A DNA stretch of 64,000 nucleotides from positions 8,124,083-8,188,082 of the forward strand of contig NZ_CP109199.1 of the NCBI RefSeq assembly GCF_036250065.1. The letters are read 5' to 3'. The notes under the pieces are model-generated. The model was not told the DNA's origin. It worked only from the letters and a program-made list of their open reading frames with translations, and made no database searches. The position numbers and the translations under genes are program-made. The stretch comes from Micromonospora sp. NBC_01699. Its GTDB lineage: Bacteria; Actinomycetota; Actinomycetes; Mycobacteriales; Micromonosporaceae. Each line of letters begins with the position of its first letter. Positions within the stretch are counted from its first letter, which is position 1. This document shows positions 8,222 through 16,112 of the stretch, in pieces.

Positions 8222-8959
8222 ATGTTCGCCGCGCTCGCCGCCACCGCACTCGGGGCGGTGCTCGGGGCGAGCACACCGTGGCTGGTCCACCGACTCGCCG
8301 TCGAGTCCGGATCGCCGCCGAGGTCGGCCTGCGCCCGGTGCACCCGCACCTTCCCGCGCGGCCTCCCCGGCTGGGTACGCCCCGACGCGCGCTGCCCGGG
8401 CTGCGGCGCGCGTCTGGGTTCCCGTATCGGACTGCCCGCCGCCCTCGGCGCTGTCGTGTTCGGCCTGCTCACCGTGCGGATGGGCACCGACACCGGGGTC
8501 GATCCGGTGCTGCCCGCGCTGCTCGCGGTCGCCGCGGTCGGGCTGCCACTGGCGCTGATCGACCTGGCCTGCCTGCGGCTGCCCGACCCCCTGGTGGCAC
8601 TCGGTGCGGTGGCCGCCCTGCTCGGGCTCGCCGCCGCCGCGTACCTGCTCGGCACCCCGCAGCCGCTGGTACGCGCCCTGCTCGGTGCGCTCGCCAGCGG
8701 CGTGGGTTACCTGCTGCTCGCCCTCCTGCCGGGGTCCCGGCTCGGCTTCGGCGACGTGAAGCTGGCCGCCGTACTCGGCCTGCCGCTGGGCTGGTTGGGC
8801 TGGCCGGTGTTGCTGCTCGGGCTCGCGCTGCCGCACCTGATCAACGGCACCGTGGCGCTGGTTCTGCTGCTGAGCCGCCGCGCCGACCGGAACACCGCCC
8901 TGCCCTTCGGCCCCGCCCTGCTCACCGGCGCTCTGCTGGCGATCCTGCTCCGAGCGTGA
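8222..8959 (+). CDS. Prepilin peptidase (A24 family)
   Basis: A 245-residue polytopic aspartic protease that would cleave, and may methylate, type IV prepilin-like leader peptides at the membrane. It has the two cytosolic CxxC pairs (Cys37/40 and Cys58/61) seen in full-length PilD-type enzymes, and the two catalytic aspartates: Asp114 in ALIDLACLRLPDPL and Asp178 in GFGDVKLAAVLG. About seven transmembrane helices are visible. The ATG at 8222 is supported by a -10 hexamer at leaderless spacing. No pilin or secretion ATPase gene is in the window, so its substrate must be encoded elsewhere. Confidence 0.88.
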   Translation: MFAALAATALGAVLGASTPWLVHRLAVESGSPPRSACARCTRTFPRGLPGWVRPDARCPGCGARLGSRIGLPAALGAVVFGLLTVRMGTDTGVDPVLPALLAVAAVGLPLALIDLACLRLPDPLVALGAVAALLGLAAAAYLLGTPQPLVRALLGALASGVGYLLLALLPGSRLGFGDVKLAAVLGLPLGWLGWPVLLLGLALPHLINGTVALVLLLSRRADRNTALPFGPALLTGALLAILLRA

Positions 8960-8983
8960 CAGAGGAACCCAGAGCGGAAGTTC

Positions 8984-11900
8984 TCAGAGCAGGCGGAGCT
9001 GGCGGTCCTTCGGGCGGCGCGGCTCGGTGTCGCCGAAGCGCTCGAACAGGCCGGGGTCGATCGCGCCCAGGAACGGCGTCGGCACGATGTCCCGCTCCTG
9101 ACCGTGGCGTACCCGCCGGGCGGTGTGGCTGACGTAGAGCCGGTCCTGGGCACGGGTGAGCCCGACGAAGAACAGCCGGCGTTCCTCGGCCACGTCGTCG
9201 TCGGTCGGTGGGCGACCGGGGAAACGCAGCGGCAGCAGCCCGTCCTCGCAGCCGACCAGGAACACCACCGGGAACTCCAGGCCCTTGGCGGCGTGCAGGG
9301 TCAACAGGGTGACCGCCTCGGCGCGCGGATCGAGCGCGTCCACCTCGGCGCCGGTGGCGAGCTGGGCCAGGAACAGCGGCAGGTCGTCGCCGCAGCGCTG
9401 GGCCAGCGGGGTGAGCAGGTCGACCGCGTTGCGGATCTCCTCCGGGCCGACCCCGCCGGGCGTGTCGAGGGTCGGCATGGCGAACCGTTCGGCGAGCACC
9501 TGACCGGCGAGACGCACCCGAGCCGCCAGTGAACCGCCGAGCCCGTCGGCGTGCCGCAGCTCGCGGGCGATCACCGCCACCCCGGGCCGGTCCCGCAGCC
9601 GGTTGTGCGACCGCTTCTGCACCGGCACCCCGGCCCGGACCAGCGCGTCCACGATCGGTGCGGCCTGTGCGTCGGTGCGGTAGAGGACCGCGATGTCGGA
9701 GAACGAGACGGACGAGTTGCGACCGTCGATCCGGCCCGAGTCCAACGACCGGTGGGACAGGCCACCGACCAGGTCGTCGACGGTGCGTACGACGAAGTTC
9801 GCCTCGTCCGCGACCGACGCGGCCGGATAGCGGCCGACCAGCGGTGCCTCCGGATCCAGCCGGGCCGGATCCAACCGGCGCCCCCGCACCAGCGACGTCG
9901 GCGCGATGGCCTGCACCGCAGCAGCCAGGATCGGCGCCGACGAGCGGTAGTTGCGGGTCAGCCGGACCAGCCGGGCGTCGACAAAATCCTCCGAGAACCG
10001 CAGGAAGTACGCCACGTCCGCGCCCCGGAACGAGTAGATCGCCTGGTCCGGGTCGCCGATCGCGCAGAGGTTGCCGTCCGGCGGGGCGAGCAGCCGGAGC
10101 AGCTCGTACTGGACCTCGTCGACGTCCTGGTACTCGTCCACGAAGATCCAGCGCCAGCGGTCACGGTAGTGCCGGACCAGCGCCGGATCGTCGCGCAGCA
10201 GCCGTACCGGCAGGGTCACCAGCTCGTCCAGGTCGACCAGGTCCTGGCCGCGCAGCAGCTTCACGTACGCCGAATCGTCCTCGCCGGCCTCGGCCCGCGC
10301 GGCGGTCCGCTCGGTGTCGTCGGCGATCCGGAAGTTCGTCGGCAGGCCGGCGGCGACCGGGTGCTCCCGCAGGATCGCCAGGCCGAGCGAGTGGAAGGTG
10401 GCCACGGTGATGTCCTCGGCCACCGGGCCGAGCAGCCCGTCGAGCCGGGCCTGCAACTCCTCCGCCGCCCGCCGGGTGAACGTGATCGCCAGGCAGTGCT
10501 CCGGGAAGACGTTCAGCTCCGCGCACAGGTACGCGATCCGGTGGGTCAGCGTACGGGTCTTGCCGGTGCCCGGACCGGCGACGATGAGCAGCGGTCCGCC
10601 CGGTGCCGACGCGGCCACCCGCTGCATCGCGTCGAGCCGGTCGAGCAGCCCGGTGCCGACCTCCTCCATCCCGGCGAGCATCGGCTCGAACGGTTCGTGC
10701 GGCGAGGGCGGCGGAGCGATCGGCGGGGCCGGGGCCGGCACGGGTCGGGCCGGTCGGCGCTTCGGTTCGGCGGCGGCCTTCGCGGCGGGTTTGGCCCGGG
10801 GCTTCGGCGCCGACTCCGCCGCCGGTCGCGGCCGGGGCACCGAAACGGGTACGTCGAACAGCGCCGCCGGTTCGCCGGCCGCACCCGGTCCGCGCAGTTC
10901 GTCCGGGGCGAAGAGGCTGATCACGCCGTACTCGCCGTCGAAGCCGGGGGTTCGGCGCACCTCGCCCCGGCGGAGCCGGCCGATCGCCTCGGCGATCCGT
11001 TCCCCACCGGCCTGCCGCAGGTCGTCCAGGGGTACGGCGGTGAGGATGTCCAGTTCGGCGCCGAGCGCGGCGACCAGGTTGTTGAGCTGCCCCTCGACGG
11101 TCTTCGACTTCGGGCCGACCCCGTTGATCTCGCCCAGGATCTCGGCGAGCTGGACCAGGTGACTCACCCGTGGCGCGCCGGCCGGTACGTGCCCCTCCGG
11201 CCGGTCGGCCAGGTCCTCGACCCGGCTCAGCACCCCGACGGTGAGCGGCTTGCCGCACTCCGGGCAGAGCCCGCCGGCCTGCCGGGTTCGCTCCGGCGCC
11301 CAGTTGACCCCGCAGAGCCGGTGGCCGTCCGCGTGGTACTTCCCCTCCTCGGGGAAGAACTCGATGGTCCCCGCCAGCCCGTCGCCCGTACGCAGCGCGG
11401 AGCGGATCGCGTAGTAGTCCACGTCGGTGGCGAAGACGGTGGCCTCGCGGGCCAGCGCCGGCGGCGAGTGCGCGTCCGAGTTCGAGACCAGGCGGTACCG
11501 GTCGAGGCTGGAGACCCGCCAGTTCATCTCCGGGTCGGAGGAGAGGCCGGTCTCCACCGCGAAGATGTGTTCGGCCAGGTCGGCGTAGCAGTCGGCGATC
11601 GCGTCGAAGCCGGACTTCGAGCCGAGCGCGGAGAACCACGGGGTCCAGATGTGCGCCGGCACCAGGTAACCGTCCGGGCTCGCCTCCAGCACGATCTCCA
11701 GCAGGTTGCGGGAGTCGAGCCCGAGGATCGGCCGCCCGTCGGAACCGATGTTGCCGATCCGACCCAGTACGGTGTTGAACCGCGCCACCGCGTCCAGGTC
11801 GGGCAGGTAGACCAGGTGGTGCACCTTGCGGGTCCGGTCGTCCCGCTTGTAGATCGTGGAGATCTCGACGCTGAGCTGGTAGCGCACCGGGTTGGCCTCG

Positions 11901-12220
11901 GCCACGCTGGACAGCCGGGGCGGCAACCGCCGGGCGATGTCCCGTTCCGCCTCCGGGCTGAGCCGGTAGAGCCCCGGCTCGGCCGGGCGCAGCGTCTCGC
12001 GCAGGTGGTCGTACCAGGCGGGGTGGGTGAAGTCGCCGGTGCCCAGCACGCTGATGCCCTTGCGCTTGGCCCACCAGCCGAGGTTCGGCAGGGTCAGGTC
12101 CCGGCTACAGGCGCGCGAGTATTTCGAGTGGATGTGCAGGTCCGCGACGAAGGAACCGGCGGTCGTGGCGGGGCCGCCGGAAGGTGCAGCGCTGAACGGA
12201 AGCACGCCGCATCCTGTCAT
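8984..12220 (-). CDS. Endonuclease Q-like PHP/zinc module fused to UvrD-type helicase
   Basis: A 1078-residue two-part protein. Residues 25-440 match the PHP-type family that includes Endonuclease Q: ADLHIHSKYS (26-35) with metal-binding histidines, GTGDFTHP, PAHIWTPWFS, SNSDAHSP (247-253), and a zinc site (CGVNWAP near 303, CPECGKPL from 319). Endonuclease Q nicks DNA 5' of deaminated bases. A Pro/Ala-rich linker (about 459-512) leads to a superfamily 1 helicase: Walker A GPGTGKT (549-555), FVDEYQDVDEVQ, GDPDQAIYSFRGAD, LTRNYRS, and FVGLTRAQDRLYVSHT. It may therefore combine lesion incision with strand unwinding. The N-terminal extension before residue 24 is less certain. Confidence 0.85.
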   Translation of the reverse strand: MTGCGVLPFSAAPSGGPATTAGSFVADLHIHSKYSRACSRDLTLPNLGWWAKRKGISVLGTGDFTHPAWYDHLRETLRPAEPGLYRLSPEAERDIARRLPPRLSSVAEANPVRYQLSVEISTIYKRDDRTRKVHHLVYLPDLDAVARFNTVLGRIGNIGSDGRPILGLDSRNLLEIVLEASPDGYLVPAHIWTPWFSALGSKSGFDAIADCYADLAEHIFAVETGLSSDPEMNWRVSSLDRYRLVSNSDAHSPPALAREATVFATDVDYYAIRSALRTGDGLAGTIEFFPEEGKYHADGHRLCGVNWAPERTRQAGGLCPECGKPLTVGVLSRVEDLADRPEGHVPAGAPRVSHLVQLAEILGEINGVGPKSKTVEGQLNNLVAALGAELDILTAVPLDDLRQAGGERIAEAIGRLRRGEVRRTPGFDGEYGVISLFAPDELRGPGAAGEPAALFDVPVSVPRPRPAAESAPKPRAKPAAKAAAEPKRRPARPVPAPAPPIAPPPSPHEPFEPMLAGMEEVGTGLLDRLDAMQRVAASAPGGPLLIVAGPGTGKTRTLTHRIAYLCAELNVFPEHCLAITFTRRAAEELQARLDGLLGPVAEDITVATFHSLGLAILREHPVAAGLPTNFRIADDTERTAARAEAGEDDSAYVKLLRGQDLVDLDELVTLPVRLLRDDPALVRHYRDRWRWIFVDEYQDVDEVQYELLRLLAPPDGNLCAIGDPDQAIYSFRGADVAYFLRFSEDFVDARLVRLTRNYRSSAPILAAAVQAIAPTSLVRGRRLDPARLDPEAPLVGRYPAASVADEANFVVRTVDDLVGGLSHRSLDSGRIDGRNSSVSFSDIAVLYRTDAQAAPIVDALVRAGVPVQKRSHNRLRDRPGVAVIARELRHADGLGGSLAARVRLAGQVLAERFAMPTLDTPGGVGPEEIRNAVDLLTPLAQRCGDDLPLFLAQLATGAEVDALDPRAEAVTLLTLHAAKGLEFPVVFLVGCEDGLLPLRFPGRPPTDDDVAEERRLFFVGLTRAQDRLYVSHTARRVRHGQERDIVPTPFLGAIDPGLFERFGDTEPRRPKDRQLRLL

Positions 12221-12296
12221 GGGCCGGTCCGCCCGCGCGTGGCGCCACGCACAAGCGTGAGATCCGCGATGCGGCCCGGGAGCCGTACCGGGGCGG

Positions 12297-12362
12297 TGGT
12301 CCGGCGAAACCGGCGCAATGGTCCGGCCAAACCAGAGTGGTGGTCCGGCGAGCAGCGGTCGG
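12297..12362. repeat. Three tandem 22-bp degenerate units
   Basis: Units 12297-12318, 12319-12340 and 12341-12362 each begin TGGTCCGGC and are 22 bases long. They lie in the 162-base gap between the LtrA stop and the EndoQ-UvrD start, and hold no recognisable gene. Confidence 0.65.
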
Positions 12363-12382
12363 GCCGGGGGCTCCCGCCGAGG

Positions 12383-13582
12383 TCAGAACGGCGGCGCCGG
12401 CTCGACGGTCCGGCCCTGCCGGCGGCGTACGAGTTGGACGGCGGACACCGCGGCCAGCACCCCGGCTGCGGTGATGGTCGCGACCAGTGCCGGCGGAAAC
12501 AGCATCACCGGGATCAGCGCGCAGAGCGCCAGCGGTCCGATGACCAGGCTCAGGTTGAGTCGCCCGAACACCTCGTACTCGAAGCGCAGCCGCGCGGCCA
12601 GGAAGATGGCCGGCCCGCCCAGGGTGACGGCGACGAAGGCCAGGTGCGGGCTGCCGAACGGGTCGTCGATGGCCAGTTCGTTGGCGACCGCGGTGGCGAG
12701 CACACCGGCCACCAGGGCGTACTGGGTGTAGTTCGACGACTGGCCGAGCTCGCTCGGACGCCCGGCGCGGGCCATCGCGTCCGGCAGTGAGCGACCGGCT
12801 TCGAAGAAGTAGATGTGCCAGAGCAGCAGCGTGCTGCCGAGCGAGATCAGAAACGCGAGCGTACGGCCGAACGTGAGGTCGCCGTCGCTGTAGGTCAGCC
12901 CGGTGAAGAGGACCGACTCGCCGAGCGCCAGGATGTAGAACTGCTGGTACCGCTCGGCGAGGTGCTCACCGGCCAGCCGCCACCGCTCGTTGCGTTCCCG
13001 GCCGAGCCCCGGCACCGGCCACCCGAACCGGATGCCCAGGTAGTCGATCCCGATCCCGACCGCCCAGAAGAGCATCCGCAGCGCACCGGGCAGGAACGCG
13101 CCGACGATCCAGAACACCCCGGACGCCACCGCCCAGCACAGCATCCGGAGCGAGTTCTCCCGCCGTGGATGGTTGCCCAACGCGAGCACGATGATCAGCG
13201 GTCGACCGATCTGCGATGCCGCGTACGCCCCGGCGAACAGCAGACCCCGGTCCTCGAACGCCTTCGGCAGGCCCACCGCCATCAGCAGGCTGCCCAGGAT
13301 CAGCGCCGAGATCGTGACGTGCAGCGACCCGGCCAGCCGGTTGAACCTGCTGGTGGTCCAGCAGGTGAAGGTCCAGACGTTCCACACCGCGACCGACAGC
13401 ACCAGGGTTTCGCCGAAGGGAAGCCACTCGATCCGGCGACCCGAATCGATGCTTTCCAGGAGTTGCTGGGACACCCGGGTCAGCGCGAACGCGAACACCA
13501 CGTCGAAGAGGAGTTCGATGAACGTGGCGCGTTCCGGCTCGTCGGGCTCGCGTACCAGGTCGGCGGCGCGGTCAGTCGCCAT
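12383..13582 (-). CDS. Low-temperature-requirement A (LtrA) family membrane protein
   Basis: A 399-residue polytopic membrane protein. The N-terminal signature ERATFIELLFDVVFAFALTRVSQ is characteristic of LtrA, a family first linked to cold growth in Listeria but without a known reaction. Further conserved blocks are WNVWTFTCWTTSRF, RYQQFYILALGESVLFTG and LWHIYFFEAG. About eleven hydrophobic segments are visible, and the length is normal for the family. An ATG at 13582 follows an in-frame GTG at 13585. The ATG is preferred. The gene lies downstream of moaD on the same strand, separated by about 120 bases without clear signals, so co-transcription with the Mo-cofactor genes is possible but unproven. 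Confidence 0.85.
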   Translation of the reverse strand: MATDRAADLVREPDEPERATFIELLFDVVFAFALTRVSQQLLESIDSGRRIEWLPFGETLVLSVAVWNVWTFTCWTTSRFNRLAGSLHVTISALILGSLLMAVGLPKAFEDRGLLFAGAYAASQIGRPLIIVLALGNHPRRENSLRMLCWAVASGVFWIVGAFLPGALRMLFWAVGIGIDYLGIRFGWPVPGLGRERNERWRLAGEHLAERYQQFYILALGESVLFTGLTYSDGDLTFGRTLAFLISLGSTLLLWHIYFFEAGRSLPDAMARAGRPSELGQSSNYTQYALVAGVLATAVANELAIDDPFGSPHLAFVAVTLGGPAIFLAARLRFEYEVFGRLNLSLVIGPLALCALIPVMLFPPALVATITAAGVLAAVSAVQLVRRRQGRTVEPAPPF

Positions 13583-13703
13583 CACCCACCGGCCCGACCC
13601 CCGTACCCCAAGCTCTGCCCGCCCCCACGTGCAGACGAACGAGCGACGGCCGGTGCCGACGCGGGCCGGCGGGTCAGCCGGTCGGTCTCGCCCTCCCGGT
13701 CGG

Positions 13704-13970
13704 TCAGCCGCCCGCGAACGGCGGCAGTACGTCCACCGTGCCGCCGGCCGGCAGCGGTTGCCGGCGGTCGCGCTGCACCACGCCGTTCACCAGGAAACTG
13801 GCCACCTTGAGTACGCCGGCCAGCCGCTCGCCGTGCCGGATGCCCAGCGTGTCGGCCAGCGCGTCGAGGGTGAGCCCGCCGGGAGCGGACTCCTCGCTGA
13901 CCCCGGCCGCCGCCCGCGCCGCCGCGAAGTAGCGGACCGTGATGGTGGGGGAGGTCTCGGGTGTGGTCAT
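13704..13970 (-). CDS. moaD: Molybdopterin synthase sulfur-carrier subunit MoaD
   Basis: An 88-residue ubiquitin-like sulfur carrier ending in PPFAGG. The terminal Gly-Gly is adenylylated and thiocarboxylated, then donates sulfur in complex with MoaE. TITVRYFAAARAAAG opens the beta-grasp fold, and LVNGVVQRDRRQPL and GGTVDVLPPFAGG close it. The ATG at 13970 lies two bases after the moaA stop, so the genes are co-transcribed and probably translationally coupled. No MoeB/MoeZ-type activating enzyme is seen in the window. The MoaE partner is at 2046-2483 on the other strand. Confidence 0.92.
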   Translation of the reverse strand: MTTPETSPTITVRYFAAARAAAGVSEESAPGGLTLDALADTLGIRHGERLAGVLKVASFLVNGVVQRDRRQPLPAGGTVDVLPPFAGG

Positions 13971-13972
13971 GG

Positions 13973-15046
13973 TCAGCCTCCGATCGCCGACATCGGGCGG
14001 GACGGTTGCAGGAACGTCGGGTCGTCGATGTCGTGGCCGGCCCGCTTGCCCCACATCGCCGTACGCCAGCGCCGAGCGATCTCCTCGTCGTCCGCCCCGC
14101 CCCGCAGCGCCTCGCGCAGGTCGGACTCCTCGCTGGCGAACAGGCAGGCCCGTACCTGGCCGTCGGCGGTGAGCCGGGTCCGGTCGCAGTCACCGCAGAA
14201 CGGGCGGGTGACGCTGCCGATCACGCCGACCCGTGCCGGCCGCCCGTCGAGCCCGGTGAACCCGGCGACCAGCCAGGTCTCCGCCGGTGCGCCACCGCGC
14301 GCCACCGGGTCGGGGAGCAGGGTGAACTCGGCCCGCAGGGCGGCCAGGATCTCGTCGGCGGTGACCATCGAGGAGCGGTCCCAGCCGTGCTGGGCGTCCA
14401 ACGGCATCTGTTCGATGAACCGCAGTTCGTAGCCGTGGTCGAGGGCGAAGCGGAGCAGCTCCGGTGCGTCCCGGTCGTTGACGCCGCGCATCAGCACCGA
14501 GTTGATTTTCACCGGGGTCAGTCCGGCGGTCGCCGCAGCGGCCAGCCCGGCCAGTACGTCGGCCAGCCGGTCGCGCCGGGTCAGCGTGGTGAACCGGTCG
14601 GCGTCGATGGTGTCCAGCGAGACGTTCACCCGGTCCAGCCCGGCCGCCCGCAGCGGGCCGGCGAGCCGTTCCAGCCCGATACCGTTGGTGGTCAGCGACA
14701 GCTTCGGTCGTGGGATCAGGCCGGCGGCGGCCGCGACGATGGCCGGCAGTCCGGGGCGGATCAGCGGCTCGCCGCCGGTGAACCGGACCTCGGTCACGCC
14801 CAGCAGTCGCACCGCGACCCGGACCAGTCGGTTGATCTCGGCGTCGGTCAGCAGCCGGCCCTTCGGCAGCCAGGGCAGCCCTTCCTCCGGCATGCAGTAG
14901 GTGCAGCGCAGGTTGCATTTGTCGGTCAGGGAGACACGAAGGTCGGTGGCGACCCGCTGGTACCGGTCAACGAGGGTGCCGAGCGGCGGCCGTACGGACA
15001 CGGTCGCCGGCCCGGTGACGGTCGATTGGATAACCGGGATGCCCAT
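13973..15046 (-). CDS. moaA: GTP 3',8-cyclase MoaA
   Basis: A 357-residue radical S-adenosylmethionine enzyme that converts GTP to 3',8-cyclo-7,8-dihydro-GTP in the first step of Mo-cofactor synthesis. The N-terminal [4Fe-4S] site is CNLRCTYC (Cys44, Cys48, Cys51). A GGEPLIRPGLP block and the C-terminal second cluster (PFCGDCDRTRLTADGQVRAC) are present. The protein ends in IGG, the conserved Gly-Gly tail. The ATG at 15046 is supported by TACCTT at leaderless distance. Longer upstream starts would overlap the fructosamine kinase gene and add non-homologous sequence. Confidence 0.95.
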   Translation of the reverse strand: MGIPVIQSTVTGPATVSVRPPLGTLVDRYQRVATDLRVSLTDKCNLRCTYCMPEEGLPWLPKGRLLTDAEINRLVRVAVRLLGVTEVRFTGGEPLIRPGLPAIVAAAAGLIPRPKLSLTTNGIGLERLAGPLRAAGLDRVNVSLDTIDADRFTTLTRRDRLADVLAGLAAAATAGLTPVKINSVLMRGVNDRDAPELLRFALDHGYELRFIEQMPLDAQHGWDRSSMVTADEILAALRAEFTLLPDPVARGGAPAETWLVAGFTGLDGRPARVGVIGSVTRPFCGDCDRTRLTADGQVRACLFASEESDLREALRGGADDEEIARRWRTAMWGKRAGHDIDDPTFLQPSRPMSAIGG

Positions 15047-15052
15047 CGTTCG

Positions 15053-15058
15053 AAGGTA
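15053..15058 (-). promoter_or_regulatory. -10 element for leaderless moaA transcript
   Basis: On the minus strand TACCTT ends six bases before the moaA ATG. It implies moaA-moaD has its own promoter even though the fructosamine kinase gene ends only 17 bases upstream. No Mo-cofactor riboswitch fits in that space. Confidence 0.4.
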
Positions 15059-15063
15059 TACCG

Positions 15064-15954
15064 TCAACCATGTAGTGCGGAGCCAGCCGCCGCGCTTACC
15101 GCCGTACGGTAGGCGGCGCCGAAAAGCGCCGTGTGCACCAGCAACAGGTGCAGTTGGTGCACCGGCACCCGCTCGCGCCAACCATCGGCCAACGGCCAGA
15201 TCTCCTGGTAACCGTCGAGGATCCGGGGCAGTTCGGCGGCACCGCCGAAGAGCGCGAGCTGGGCCAGGTCGGTTTCCCGGTGCCCACCGTGGGCGGCCGG
15301 GTCGACCAGCCAGCCCCGCCCGTCCGCTCCCCAGAGCAGGTTGCCCGGCCACAGGTCACCGTGGATGCGGGCGGGTGGTTCGGCTCCGCCGTACCCGTCG
15401 ATGTTTTTCATCACCCGCTCGACCAGCGCGACCTCCGCCGACCCCAGGGCGCCGTTGTCGACCGACAGCCGCAGGTACGGTCCGAGCCGGTGCTCGGCGA
15501 ACCACGCCGGCCACGGCCCGGTCGACGGGGTGTTCGACTGCGGCAGCGCGCCGATGAAACCGGCCCGGTCGGCACCGAACGCGGGTGCCCCGGCCCGGTG
15601 CAGCGCGGCCAGCTCCCGGCCGAACCGGGTGGCCGCCGCCGGGGTCGGCGGACCGGGCTCGACCCATTCCAGCGCGAGCAGCTCCGGCAGCTCCGCGATC
15701 ACCTCCGGCACCGGCACCGCGCCGGCCGCCCGCAACCAGCGCAGCCCCGCCGCCTCGGCGGCGAAGAACCCATCGGGTACGGGTGTCGCACCGCCCTCGG
15801 GCCAGCTCTTGGCGAACACCGAGTTACCGTCGTCCAGGGTGAGCCGACGGGCGTCGCAGATGTCGCCACCGGCGACCGGCGTCTCCCTGATCCGCTGGTG
15901 GGTCAGGAAGGTGGGCAGGTGTCGCGGGTGTGCCCGGAGGTACGCCAGGTCCAT
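15064..15954 (-). CDS. Fructosamine kinase family protein
   Basis: A 296-residue kinase of the fructosamine/ketosamine-3-kinase family, related to aminoglycoside phosphotransferases. Such enzymes phosphorylate sugar adducts on protein lysines, leading to deglycation. ARIHGDLWPGNLLW holds the catalytic Asp, and LVDPAAHGGHRETDLAQLALFGG holds the metal-binding DPA region. LALEWVEPGPPTP forms the hinge. The ATG at 15954 is supported by TACGTT six bases upstream. Its function beyond small-molecule or protein deglycation is inference. It is divergent from the DUF4192 gene across 158 bases that hold a pair of DnaA boxes. Confidence 0.85.
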   Translation of the reverse strand: MDLAYLRAHPRHLPTFLTHQRIRETPVAGGDICDARRLTLDDGNSVFAKSWPEGGATPVPDGFFAAEAAGLRWLRAAGAVPVPEVIAELPELLALEWVEPGPPTPAAATRFGRELAALHRAGAPAFGADRAGFIGALPQSNTPSTGPWPAWFAEHRLGPYLRLSVDNGALGSAEVALVERVMKNIDGYGGAEPPARIHGDLWPGNLLWGADGRGWLVDPAAHGGHRETDLAQLALFGGAAELPRILDGYQEIWPLADGWRERVPVHQLHLLLVHTALFGAAYRTAVSAAAGSALHG

Positions 15955-15960
15955 CCGCGC

Positions 15961-15966
15961 AACGTA
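15961..15966 (-). promoter_or_regulatory. -10 element for leaderless fructosamine kinase transcript
   Basis: TACGTT on the minus strand ends six bases before the ATG at 15954. This is the spacing expected for leaderless transcription. Confidence 0.4.
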
Positions 15967-16021
15967 CCGCCCGCCCGGCGGTTCACCGCCGCCGGTCGCG
16001 GATCCGGCTGAGCAGGGGAAC

Positions 16022-16027
16022 TACGCT
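16022..16027 (+). promoter_or_regulatory. -10 element for the DUF4192 gene
   Basis: TACGCT fits TANNNT. A start seven bases downstream (about 16034) would place the two DnaA boxes at the very beginning of the transcribed region, where bound DnaA could block RNA polymerase. Confidence 0.35.
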
Positions 16028-16034
16028 GCGTACC

Positions 16035-16060
16035 TGTGGATAACCCGCGTGTTGTCCACA
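16035..16060. promoter_or_regulatory. Inverted pair of DnaA boxes
   Basis: TGTGGATAA at 16035-16043 (reverse complement TTATCCACA) and TTGTCCACA at 16052-16060 are both strong DnaA-box sequences, the second being the form common in high-G+C actinomycetes. They are inverted around an eight-base spacer and form a near-perfect 11-bp dyad. They lie in the divergent gap between the fructosamine kinase and DUF4192 genes. A regulatory or DnaA-titrating role is more likely than an origin, since only two boxes are present. Confidence 0.6.
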
Positions 16061-16112
16061 GCCGGGACCGGGGTCCTTCCGATCAACGGGCCCTCCGGGC
16101 CAGGCTGCCGGT

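Noticed and set aside
9551-12790. Very long plus-strand open frame (1079 codons) over the EndoQ-UvrD gene
   Set aside because: It is antisense to a gene with complete nuclease and helicase motifs, is rich in Arg, Gly, Pro, Gln and Val as expected of a shadow frame in high-G+C DNA, and shows no domain of its own.
15047-15063. Mo-cofactor riboswitch ahead of moaA
   Set aside because: Only 17 bases separate moaA from the previous stop and a leaderless promoter fits there; no room for a riboswitch.
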